Under the pieces are notes generated by a model, which searched no databases, was not told where the DNA came from, and worked only from the letters and a program-made list of their open reading frames with translations. Below are positions 54,101 to 64,000 of a stretch of DNA of 64,000 nucleotides, one piece after another. Origin of the DNA: Diospyros lotus (Eukaryota; Streptophyta; Magnoliopsida; Ericales; Ebenaceae). A program made the position numbers and the translations under genes. The stretch is from NCBI RefSeq assembly GCF_014633365.1, contig NC_068340.1, positions 37,596,328-37,660,327 on the forward strand, given 5' to 3'. Positions within the stretch are counted from its first letter, which is position 1; every line of letters begins with the position of its first letter.

Positions 54101-57095
54101 TGTTAAGATGGATGTGTAGCCATACAATAAATGATAAAATTAAAATGAGATTATTTGTAATATTAAAGATGCATTATACTAATTTAAGATAGTTTGATCA
54201 TGTGAGATGAAGACCGACAAGGACTCTTGTGATAAGAGTGGATGGAATGACAAGTATCTAGCAAAAAGAGGTAGAGAAAGACCAAAAAAAATTTGATGAA
54301 GACACTAAGAAATGATACGGATTGTAAGGGCCATATAGAAGATAAGACTATTGATAGAAATAACTAGTGAGATAGGATTCATTTAGCCAACCCCATATAG
54401 TGGGATAAATACTTGATATGTTACTGTTGTTGTTGTTGTACTATCATGCAAATATTTGACACACTATTATATAAGAGCATGTTTGGTAAAATCCTTTAAC
54501 TTTGTGATGGTTTCTGCTAGACAATCTCCTCAGAGACCAATTTACTCTAGTTTTGGCATTTCCATCTTCTTGACTTTGGGCCTTTGTTTTTTTCCAACAG
54601 GAAGTTCCTCCTGACAATGAATTTGAGAAGCGCTTAAGGCCGGAGGTCATCCCTGCAAATGAGATAGGTGTAACATTTGCCGATATTGGTGCCTTGGATG
54701 AGATTAAAGAATCACTTCAGGAGGTGGTCATGCTCCCTCTTCGAAGACCGGATCTCTTCAAAGGTGGGCTTCTTAAGCCATGTAGAGGTATATTGCTGTT
54801 CGGTCCTCCTGGTACTGGGAAGACAATGCTGGCAAAGGCCATTGCCAATGAAGCGGGAGCAACATTCATCAATGTCTCAATGTCAACTATCACTTCAAAA
54901 TGGTTTGGAGAAGATGAAAAGAATGTCCGAGCTTTGTTCACACTTGCAGCAAAGGTTTCCCCAACTATTATTTTTGTGGATGAGGTTGATAGCATGCTGG
55001 GGCAACGGACAAGAGTTGGGGAGCATGAAGCCATGCGGAAGATAAAGAATGAGTTCATGACACATTGGGATGGACTATTAACAAAGTCGGGTGAGCGCAT
55101 TCTTGTTCTTGCTGCAACCAACAGGCCATTTGACCTTGATGAAGCGATTATCAGGCGGTTTGAGCGCAGGTAAATGTTACGTGTCACAATTAGCATATTT
55201 TCCACATTTCATGCCTTCTGCAACAGCACAGAATTTTGGATATTTATAGCTATTATGGTTCTGTTCGTGTCCTTGACCACCTTTCATCTTTAAGTGTTTG
55301 TTTGTAACCATAATGATACTATGCACTAGTATTACTTTCCAATCTCCAATTTAGCATTTTAAACTAAAATTATTGAAAATGGGGCTATACCTTTATAAAA
55401 TTCCAAATCAGTGTCTTTGTTCTATTGTTCTACTCCAAAAAACATTGGTTAGCCTGGCACCTTTTTGAATTTTCTAGAAAGGTTTTGGGAAAAAATAAGC
55501 AATTCAATGATAACATTATGGAAAATTTAAATTTTACTGAGCTTTGTGTTTTCTGGTGAACAGAATAATGGTTGGTCTCCCATCCCTGGAGGGCAGAGAA
55601 ATGATTTTAAAAACTCTTTTGGCAAAGGAAAAAGTGGATAATCTAGACTTCAAGGAGCTTGCTGCCATAACAGAAGGATACAGTGGAAGTGATCTTAAGG
55701 TAAAATCTTAGCGGCATTATTGAGTTAGGTTGCATTATTGAGTTAGGTTCCATAGCTAAGGGCATCTCTAATGGTTTCCCTGAACCTTATTGAAAGCAGA
55801 ATTTGTGCATAACAGCAGCTTATCGACCTGTTAGGGAGCTGATACAGCAAGAGAGACAAAAGGACATGGTAGTATCCTCTTGCACTTCTAAGTTCTTGTC
55901 TAGTGTTCAAAATTTTTCTTTTATGTCTGCCTGACTTTGATTATTATCAATGATATATAATTGGAGTATCTCTTTCATATTCTCCATGAAGGAAAAGAAG
56001 AAGAGTGTTGAAGAAGGGCAGAGCTCAGAAGAAGGTGGTTCAGATACGAAAGAAGGCAAAGAGGAACAAGTAATTACTCTGAGGCCCTTAAACATGGAAG
56101 ACATGAGGCAGGCAAAGAATCAGGTAGTCTCATCTGAATTTTTTATTTTTGTTTTATTGTTTTGTGGCTTCTGCTGATCTCATCTGGTAGGAGTAACGCT
56201 TGTGATTATAATGATGACAATGACGATGTTTTGTGCCTTCTAATAGTTCCAGTTCCCATGGGCAGCTCTAATCTATGGTTTCTTTAATATATATATACAC
56301 ATATGTAGTATGTGAATGGAGGATAAATACTCTCTTTCAAAGAAAAACTTATCTGCCTACTCAGTGTTGCAGCTGACCTGATTCAGAGTTTTATTCAACT
56401 ATGATATCCATTATGGCTTCATTTAATGAAATTTCAGGCACTTTTTAGGGCTTGTTTTAGCAAATTTCAGTCTCTACGGTGGCTTAGCTCCTAATTTTCC
56501 AAGACAAAATTGCCAGACTATTGAAACCCTCTTAGGAATGGCCACCTTTGCACTGTTTCCCTTGGTGGCTCTGGTTTATCTTGCACATCTTGCTTGTGGG
56601 ATATTTCGTACATCAAATTATTGGCTCATGGCTCCATTTACCTTGGGTAAGCCTTGGTCGTAACATAGTTGTTTCTTTGTGACTGAAAGGTCACGGGTCA
56701 TAGTTGTGAAAATAGCTTTTGTGCAAAAGCAAGGGCAAGGCTACGTACAAAACTAACCCTCCCTCAACCCTTTAGAAAACAAGGATCCGACTGGAGAGGC
56801 TATTTAAATTACTTTTATGTTTTTTCAGTATTTGGATTGTAATCATAAAAATATTAAGTTGTTGATAATTCCTGGAATATGGCAGGGTTGAGTTCGGTTA
56901 TCCTACAACCAATGTCAAAATCTGCTACTTTATTGATATGTATACGTTTTGGACACTGAAAATAGATGTTATCCACTACAGGTTGCTGCAAGTTGTGCCG
57001 CAGAGGGAGCTGTAATGAGTGAATTGAAGCAGTGGAACGACTTGTACGGAGAAGGAGGTTCAAGAAAAAAGCAGCAGTTAACTTACTTCCTCTAG
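47047..57095 (+). CDS. DAA1-like AAA+ ATPase, 16 exons
   Basis: Exons: 47047-47258, 48711-48832, 48925-49013, 49095-49130, 49447-49540, 51340-51382, 51479-51564, 52221-52285, 52488-52984, 53110-53197, 53311-53436, 54601-55169, 55564-55699, 55800-55868, 55992-56123, 56982-57095. All phases agree, giving 825 residues. A hydrophobic N-terminus (residues 5-24) may target a membrane. Residues ~71-140 carry SERTRVLLTSAAYVRLK and GPAELFQQMLARAL. A SFDEK...ILYIRDVE region follows, then the AAA module: Walker A GPPGTGKT (near residue 554), Walker B IIFVDEVD (609-616), AATNRPFDLD (near 657) with arginine fingers RRFERR, and the lid and C-terminal helix. This matches the plant spastin/ATAD1-like family that includes Arabidopsis DAA1 (At1g64110) and At5g52882. 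Those proteins are hexameric remodelling ATPases with poorly known substrates. The stop codon is TAG. Confidence 0.93.
48132..48165. repeat. (TA)n(GA)n microsatellite in AAA intron 1
   Basis: A TA run continues directly into GA dinucleotides. Confidence 0.85.
50152..50248. repeat. 17-bp direct repeats flanking a T17G13 tract in AAA intron 5
   Basis: The 17-mer gtagatcccggatatct occurs at 50152-50168 and again at 50232-50248. Between the copies lie a T run (50172-50188), a G run (50189-50201) and about 30 bp of ordinary sequence. Confidence 0.85.
53634..54441 (+). mobile_element. 5'-truncated RTE LINE in AAA intron 11
   Basis: It begins inside the RT domain (decayed gtgccttggtgtattct and tggaatgcaagtttagtaaa blocks that match the full LINE in reverse) and ends with ccccatatagtgggataaa plus a (TTG)n tail. 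It is flanked by the direct repeat TATCATGCAAA (53623-53633 and 54442-54452). It is sense to the AAA gene and carries no intact ORF. Confidence 0.85.
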
Positions 57096-58503
57096 AATGT
57101 ATACCAGGATATTCTTGTGCTCATCAGGACCACTCTTTTTGAAAGTGTGAAGGATTAACTGGGAACCCCAAAAGTCTTCTGCCTAAAGCCCAAACAGTAC
57201 TGAGAGAACTGCGAGGACCCTGTATCAGAACGCTAGCTGGAGGACCTTCGCCTTGCATCGAAATACGAATATTCCTGAGACACCCAGAAAAGCTTGAACC
57301 GGCGAGAACCATGTTTGGGAGAAGGAGTTAGTCGGTATTGAACCGAAAGATCTGCATGCCACATTCCATAACGGCTAGTGTGTTTTAGTTATGTAGTGTC
57401 TGTGGTATTCGAGGCAGTGCTTGGGTCTGAGAAACAGGGGTGAAAGTATTGTGGGACTTGATTGATTAGCATTTGTGTATTATGGATAGGAGGAACTTTA
57501 TTCAACAACATATTTGTAAATTAGTCTTGTTTTAAGGATTTGGTATTGTTATATACTTGATGCTATTCTTTTTTGGGCACCCCTCACTTAACTTATTCAC
57601 ATGCAGGCAATTAGTGATGGAAATTTGATTTATTTCGAGTTTATTATTGCTGTAATGATAATGCTATGCAAGTAGACATAAGAGATTACGGCTGCATTTG
57701 GTGGTGACTGCCCTACAAGAGTTTTCAATCCTGCAATTCTTTTTTAACTTTTTGCAATTTCTTAAGATGCAAGCTAGACTCGAAAAATTAGTTTTTATGT
57801 TGAAACAAACAAAACCTTACCTTATTAGTTGCAAAAGCTATGGCATAGTAAATAAAAATTATACAGGAAGTAATGACGTTTGGAAATTTTTTGGTTGTTT
57901 TTCCATTCGAAACAACAAAAGCAAAGAAAAGCCACAATCCAATCGCCTTTAAGTTTCTTATTTTGCATGTTACACCCTGTGATTACAACACAAACTAATT
58001 CCAAAATTGGATGGACCATAAATTCTTGCCCAACCAAAACAGGGAATTACCAGAATAAATTAAGCCATAAATTAGTCTTTCAACTGATTTCTGATAATTG
58101 ATCTCTGGATTCCCAATCCAACCTAATCTAATGCAAACCAAAAGGATCATCATACATATTAGGCAAGATCAACCAAAAACTGTCCAGGGATCCATTAGTT
58201 TCCTCATCTCCAAACTCTAAAGCATGATCAGTTCCCAGTATTAGAACAAGCGAAAAGCAGTACCCCTATCATTTTTGTCACCCCACAAACGGAGTTGTTC
58301 CCATCAGGAGTGGCACTCGCCATAAAGAAGCCCGAACGAGCTTTATCATCCGTTCAATATATATCATGTTAATGCAATTTACATCATCATGAATGTCGTT
58401 GAAACCGTGAAAGCCGCGGATGAGAAGAGCAGAAACGGAGAAACATCAGTTCCAATCAATAACAACTTTGCAAAATTTCCTAAAAGCGCCATTAGGCACT
58501 TGC
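57096..58503. other. AAA gene 3' UTR and spacer
   Basis: The AAA 3' UTR probably extends to about 57560, where AT-rich sequence begins. The rest shows no gene. 58140-58503 is GC-richer and may be the displaced original 3' flank of the reticulon gene, now separated from it by the MITE; no ORF supports a protein. Confidence 0.4.
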
Positions 58504-58506
58504 TAA

Positions 58507-59696
58507 GAGCATCTCCAATGTTGGACACCAAATTGGACGCCAATTTGGTGTCCAACAGTAGATTACACCAAATATTTTAACACCATTTTGGTGTTGTCTC
58601 CAATGTTAGACACCAAATTGGTGTAAAAAAGAATCTTTAAAGAATATTCTATAAATAAGTATTTAATAAATGGAAAATAGTATAATATAATTAAAAAAAA
58701 ATTAGTCATATTTTATAAAAAAATTAAAAATGATAATCATAATTTTTTTAAATTTTTTTCAAAATATGTTATTCTAATTAATTTCTTTACTAAATTTTTA
58801 ATTAATTATTTTTGCATAACTTTTATCAAATTAATTGTTTAGCCACCTAATTATTTATCCATCTCATTTTTTAACTAATATTTTAAATCAAAGAAACTAT
58901 TTTTCCCATAAATATTTTTTTCACTTAATATTTTAATTAATTTTCTTATCTTCTTTTATCCACATAATTTTTTCCTATTTATTTCACAACTAACTTTACT
59001 ACATAACACTAACTTTTATGGAGGAAATGGAGATGATCTTCCCAATTTTTAAATGTACTTTAGAATTAAGAATAGAAAGTATTTTATTTTTAAGCCATGT
59101 TGTTGTTGTTGTTTTTATTTTAAGCTTTTTTTTCTATTTTTATCATGTATTTTTAATTTAAGTTAATGGAAATGTTATTACTTTTTATTATATTATTGAA
59201 TTTTTACATTAAAAATATTTTCTTTCTATTAAGTAATTATTAAAATAAAAAAATTCATATACATAAACAAAAATAGTTCATTTTATATTAACATAGTATT
59301 TATAAAATATATTAAATATTTTAAAATATATTCAATATTATACTCATTTTATAGATATTAATAAAATATTTCCATCGGTATATATTTTTTGTAATAATTT
59401 AATTTATATTTTTAATTATTAATCAAAATATACAAATGTATTAAAAGTGATAAAGGATATAAAAGGAATAACTTATTTTGAAGTTATACAAAGAGGGGTA
59501 AAATAGGGAATAAAATAAAAAAGAAAATTTGGTGTTGAGTGAATAGTGTAACACCAAATTTGGTGTTACACTATTCACTCAACACCAAATTTTGTTATGA
59601 AAAATTGTGCCAACACCATTTTGGTGCATACGTTGGAGCCGTTTTCAGCGCCAATTTGGAGTTGGCGCTGCATTTGCCGCTCCATTGGAGATGCTC
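58507..59696. mobile_element. PIF/Harbinger-like MITE (1190 bp)
   Basis: The terminal inverted repeats are perfect over 14 bp (GAGCATCTCCAATG at 58507, its complement ending at 59696). A 3-bp TAA duplication lies on both sides (58504-58506, 59697-59699), as in Tourist/Harbinger elements. Subterminal sequence is full of inverted caccaaattggtgt motifs, the middle is AT-rich, and there is no transposase. It lies between the AAA and reticulon genes. Confidence 0.85.
59524..59593. repeat. 70-bp perfect palindrome inside the MITE
   Basis: Left arm 59524-59558 and right arm 59559-59593 are exact reverse complements with no spacer (centre aaa|ttt). The transcript would form a 35-bp hairpin. Confidence 0.92.
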
Positions 59697-59700
59697 TAAT

Positions 59701-60882
59701 CTATCTCAATGCCAATAGACCCACCTTCTTGTCTTTAGATGGTCCTCTGTGAATCTGACTCAGAACCTTGGCATCGAATTCAGCAAACTTCTTCTTGAAG
59801 TCTACCAATGGTTTCTCAGCAAAGGGGTCTACAGTGTCCTCGTATTTCTCATAATGGACAGGCACGGTATGCAGCAAGAGGATTGCTGTTTTTTGACAAC
59901 CCCCACATTCAAAAGAACAAAAAAAAGAAAATTTATCAAGTTAATCGGAATAATATTGACTAATTTAAAGCAAACAGCAAATAACAGAGTGTAACTTTGC
60001 AGTTGAATTGATTCCTTGCGTACGTAGCAGAGTCAGGAAGTCAAAGCAACTGCCCACAACTGAAATAACCCACAATCCGGCAATTACCTGAGAAAAAAAG
60101 GTTTCTTCTTACGATGGGAATGAAACAAATTTGTAAATACTGAAGTAGATGATCCATGACAGCACGAGGCCATGTAGATGTAGAACCCCTAAAATTCCAG
60201 CCTTAAGCAACAATGGTAAAATTAATCCACCATCATTCCAAGTTCAAAGTGAATGGTGAACCATTCACGTCGGTCATCTCCTGGTTTCTTTTTGGGGTTG
60301 GGCATGCGTTTATGCTGTCTTGCAAACAAGTCAAGCTCTTCGAAGAAACAAAGGAGGAGGAATGATGAGAACATACAGCAAGAAATTTCTTCATACCCTT
60401 CCCAGACCCAATACCCAGGAGGGCTGAAACTGAAAGAGTGCGATTGAGATCTGTTCTCAGACCAGAAGTTATTGCCGGGACTATATATAAAAATGCGACA
60501 ATTTGGTCGAAGAATGCTCATCACCAATCAGCAAAACACTAATGCCGTTCGTGAATATAAAATACGCAACGTCTCCTGTATCAGTGATCGTCATCGACTT
60601 TAAAGGATAAGTGCCGGTTTCCAAATGTCACGACTAGACACACACACATGCATATATGCATGCATGCGTGCGTGCGTGTGTGTGTGTGTGTAGAGAGAGA
60701 GGGAGAGAGAATTCAGTTTGCATACCTTTTCCGCCGCCTAAGACTCTGTGCAGAGGCCTCTCTCTGCCGAAGAGACGATAGAACTTGGTTTTCACGGACA
60801 ACGGCGGTGAAGATTTTTCATAGTCGGAGTCCGACGGCGACGGATCGTGAACGGAAAAAGTTTGATGTTCTCCATCGCCGCC
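59701..60882 (-). CDS. Reticulon-like protein (RTNLB), apparently lacking its first membrane hairpin
   Basis: Coding segments on the minus strand: 60882-60726 (ends [20 protein letters not shown], the usual RTNLB lead-in to the reticulon domain), 60480-60377 ([20 protein letters not shown]), 60087-60024 ([21 protein letters not shown]) and 59885-59701 ([33 protein letters not shown], stop TAG). Phases agree at every junction, including the first segment joined straight to the second. Reticulons shape tubular ER by two hydrophobic hairpins. The exon that should follow GGGK (LWRN... and the first hairpin) is missing from the 245 bp available, and the first segment is open only to an in-frame TGA at 60883-60885 without an ATG. 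This is either a truncated or pseudogenised gene or one with a distant 5' exon. The acceptor of the second segment is uncertain (60480 or about 60512). Confidence 0.65.
60643..60710. repeat. (CA)n, GCGT and (GT)n(GA)n microsatellite in RTNLB intron 1
   Basis: Alternating purine-pyrimidine tracts (cacacaca, catgcatgcgtgcgtg, gtgtgtgt, gagaga) lie directly after the first reticulon exon on the minus strand. Confidence 0.85.
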
Positions 60883-61050
60883 TCAAGGAACGATTCACGC
60901 AAACTCTCTGAAGGTACGTGGTGACGTTTGAGCCAAAGCGTCGCTTAAAAACGAAATGACAGCCTTTTAAAGTAGAGAGCTTCGGGGCCTCCGGCTCGGA
61001 GAATTTCGGAAACCAATATTCATTTATGGGCCTAACGGAGACGTTAGGTT

Positions 61051-64000
61051 CAGGGCGGGCCCAGGATTTTTATTTTTATTGAGTGAAGGCGAATTTAAAT
61101 ATAAAAAGTATAATTTTTAAAATAAGATAATAATTATAATATTAAAATATATATATTTTTTTATAATTGTTGTTACTTTTCATATTTTGATAACGCCACA
61201 TAATGATCTCATTATTAATTTTATTAAATACATATTTTTTAAAGTACACAACTAAGTTATCATTCATCTATTGATCTCTAATTTTACTACGCAATCGATT
61301 CTTCACAATGTCTATTGTAGAAAATATTATTTCAACTGTAGTCGTAGCAATCTCTTTTAACTGTAGTAGTAGCAACCGGAAGAGTTAATACCAAAATTAC
61401 AAGCTTATAAACTAATGAGTACACTATATTTTTTTTCCATCATAACCAACTTCTGTCTAAGTTCACTGAGTCCTTGCAATTCTTCAAACTTTTTGTTAGA
61501 GCGCATATCAAAAATATAAGTTTGAACCTGATTATCAAGTGCCATGAACTCTACTCTTGAAAAATCTTCAAGATAATACTCAGCAGGACGAATTAATTTT
61601 TCTTTGTCCAAAGTAGGAAATGAATTATTTGGGCATAAGCATGTTATACAAAGAAGTAACTCAGTACTAACATCAGAAAAACAATCATTCAATTCTTGAA
61701 GTTGCATATCAATGATAGCATAGAACAAGTCCACACGAAAGTGATACAAATTTATCATTTCTTCAGTGTTACGCCATGAGAGACCTCGGCATATAAAAAC
61801 ACCATCCATGTCAAGATCATCAATATTCTGTTTTTCACAAAAAAGAAACAACTACTTTCAAAAACAAATGCCACTCATTGTCCCTCATCACTTGGAATCT
61901 TTGTTTGCATATTTTTACTAAAGTAATGGCATTTACAATATCTTGATCCTTCCTTTGTAATGTCTTGGACAATTTATTTGAAATTGCTAAGATGGTTCTC
62001 ATGAGATATAGATTAAATGCAAATTCAAATGACTGTATTGAATCCGATAAATCATTTATCTCACATTTTTGTTCAGTAGATCCATCATCAACAATCATTT
62101 CAAAAACATCAACTATAGGCGAGAACATGGAAATCAAACTAATCAAAGTACCATAATGCGATCCCCAATGAGTATTACCAAAATGTGTAATAGTACTTTG
62201 TTAATTAAGACCCCGACCACTTGAAATCTCACCATTATGGAATGCTTTAAAAATTATGGATTCTTGTTTCTCTCGCAAAAGATCACAACATTTTGATGAC
62301 ACTCCAACAATATTCACCACTCTAGAAACCAAATTAAAGAGTGAAGTAACTTGCACATGTTTCTTTGCTATAACTACAAGTGCCAATTAAAGTTGATTAG
62401 CAAACCAATGAACATAGAAAGCACATGGGTTCTCTTTCAAAATAAGTGATTTGAGACCATTAAACTGATCTTGCCTCCACAATCTAGATATACTCAACCC
62501 ATATCTAAAAAATAATTTATCTATAACAGCTTTAAGTGATAGAGGCAGTAATACTGCAAACATGTTCAATCCCAATAAATCGTTCAACTACATATCCTGT
62601 TTTATTCACATAATGCAAAACAGTAGACATCTGTTCATTTATTGAGATATCTCAAGATTCATCAATTAGAATTGAAAACAATGCATCACCAACATCTTTT
62701 ATGATAAGATCAATTGTTTCGATAGCAACAACTTTTACAATATCCTTCTAAACATCAGGTGATGTTAACTTGAGATTTTCTAGAATATTTTTCAAAGTAA
62801 CATCTCCTTATTATGATTGGCTAGAAATTGCAATAGTTCAAGAAAGTTATCTTAATTATTTGAATATTTAGAGTCGTCATGACCACGAAAGGCTAGTCTT
62901 TACTGTAAAAGAAGTTGAACACCATCAATTGATGCATTCAAATAAATTCGATAATCACACTGTGTTTGTTCTAACTGTATAAAGAAAATTATCTCGATAT
63001 TTTACTCTTAATTTATTAAGACTTCACAGTTGTTTTAAGCTTGATTGTGTGCATTATTGACATCTCTAACATGAATTTGAAGTTTATTTTATTTTTTAAA
63101 ATTACTGAACTCTTCTATCACAAAAGAATCATCATCTCTTTGTTCCCTATTATTTGTTTTAAAAAGATAACAGTATAAGCAAAATGAGACTTCTTTTCTT
63201 ATACTATATTCCAACCAATCATCAAATTTATTGAACCAAGCTGTAATGAATCGTTTTGATTTTTTATGTGAAAATGAATGATTTCGAGGCTGACACGAAT
63301 CTCTTTGCAAGTAGACTCTTCTAATTTGATTTTTAAGATTAACATTGTAATCCATTATTTGAGTTCTTAGCCCATGATTCGTAGAAAGATGTGCAATATT
63401 AATTTGTTCAATACTTCATTTGTTAACTTGTTCATTTTCTTCAATACAAATTTCCTCCTCTATACTTGTTTTCTTTGTTTCACAATTTTCTTCAATACTT
63501 GCTTTATATGTATCATCATTCTCTTGAATATCATGATTATCATCTACCTCAACACTTATTTTCTTTACCCCCACTGTTTTCTTCAATTGAAAATAGAGAC
63601 TTTCTTTTAAAATCTCTCCATATCTTACTAAAAATTAAACAAGAATTGCATAAATAATCAATGATTAATATTTTCTATCCAAAAAAAACAACCAATACCA
63701 ACCATATTCGCTGCCTTTGGCAGTCGACGCCGACCACCGCCGACCAATGATTTTCATGATCAGATGCTACCATTTGAAATGTCAAGCCAAGGGGGTTAAT
63801 ATATCAAAAAATGGGCTAGATCTAACGGCTAGATTGTTGTAGATTTGATTTTTAATTTTTGATCAAAATGAAAAAAATAGTCTATCAACACCGGCCACTG
63901 CGGCCAGTGGTTTTCTGGCGATTAGTGGCAACGACCCAACACCCTTACCCCCATCAACCTTACTCCCATCAACCAACATACCCCAAAACTAGTAAAATCC
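61051..64000 (-). mobile_element. hAT DNA transposon, decayed, right end beyond the window
   Basis: The 3' end of the element is at 61051, with the terminal sequence CAGGGCGGGCCCAGGATTTT that resembles hAT ends (CAGGGGCGGAxCCAGGATTT type). A minus-strand transposase relic occupies about 61150-63400. The window stops with ...agtaaaatcc, which matches the start of the complementary terminus (aaaaatcctggg...), so the other end is probably within about 13 bases beyond position 64000. The element would be about 2.96 kb. Confidence 0.8.
61150..63400 (-). pseudogene. hAT transposase relic (zf-TTF, DUF4371-like, hAT dimerisation region)
   Basis: The N-terminal TTF/MYM-type zinc-finger frame is at 63089-63355: RRVYLQRDSCQPRNHSF, then WLEYSIRKEVSFCLYCYLF with Cys-X2-Cys. 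The central part (62201-62587) shows YGLSISRL, FNGLKSLILKENPCAFYVHW and LALVVIAKKHVQVTSLFNLV. Downstream frames are 61835-62146 and 61405-61851. A decayed dimerisation region (VEIIFSTIDIVKNRLRSK, MNDNLVVYFKK) lies at about 61180-61360. At least six stops or frameshifts make it inactive. Confidence 0.85.

Noticed and set aside
55750..55775. ggcatctctaatgg near AAA exon 14, resembling the MITE terminus
   Set aside because: Only about 10 bases agree, with no partner end; it lies in a short intron and is probably chance.
60222..60527. 101-residue minus-strand ORF between reticulon segments
   Set aside because: It overlaps the true second reticulon segment in another frame, where the conserved [10 protein letters not shown] and GMKKFLA signature lies.
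1..64000. CRISPR arrays, operons, tRNA or rRNA genes, organelle inserts
   Set aside because: I saw no regularly spaced repeats with unique spacers, no ribosomal-type or tRNA cloverleaf sequences, and no plastid or mitochondrial gene; the architecture is eukaryotic nuclear throughout.

Overview
The window is nuclear DNA of a flowering plant, almost certainly a eudicot. It is AT-rich, its genes have GT-AG introns, and most of the sequence between genes is transposon-derived. Four host genes can be supported by exon reconstruction. They are a plastid-type CPBP/CAAX-like intramembrane protease (+, 6477-23373, 4 exons), a MAKR-type membrane-associated kinase regulator (+, 26691-27365, single exon), a DAA1-like AAA+ ATPase (+, 47047-57095, 16 exons, 825 residues), and a reticulon-like RTNLB gene (-, 59701-60882) that seems to have lost its first membrane hairpin and a normal start codon. 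A possible first exon of an unknown gene lies at 42584-42726.

Layout. 1-6476: decayed repeats and a very large (2.6 kb) Ty3/gypsy-type solo LTR with a perfect 5-bp target duplication. 6477-23373: the protease gene. Its third intron is about 12 kb because a fold-back repeat was hit by a Ty1/copia element with unusually short LTRs, which was in turn hit by a non-autonomous Ty3/gypsy element. A decayed RTE LINE fragment carrying a still smaller LINE tail lies in the same intron. 23374-26690: spacer. 26691-27365: MAKR. 27366-46057: a long gene-poor stretch with a TIR/hairpin element (29203-30038), a full-length decayed RTE LINE with a 20-bp target duplication (34447-37749, minus), and many AT-rich or composition-biased tracts. 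46058-46430: LTR-like DNA immediately upstream of the AAA gene. 47047-57095: the AAA gene, with a 5'-truncated LINE in intron 11. 58507-59696: a Harbinger-like MITE with a 70-bp perfect palindrome, ending one base beyond the reticulon stop codon. 61051-64000: a decayed hAT transposon on the minus strand whose far end lies just outside the window.

The host genes do not form a pathway. However, a MAKR gene, an RTNLB gene and this AAA subfamily are also close neighbours in Arabidopsis (from memory, around At1g64080-At1g64110), so the block is probably ancestral plant synteny expanded by transposons. The most informative structures are the datable nested insertions and the transposon-gene contacts (giant intron, possible LTR-derived promoter, MITE at a stop codon). 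I found no convincing new biochemical system.
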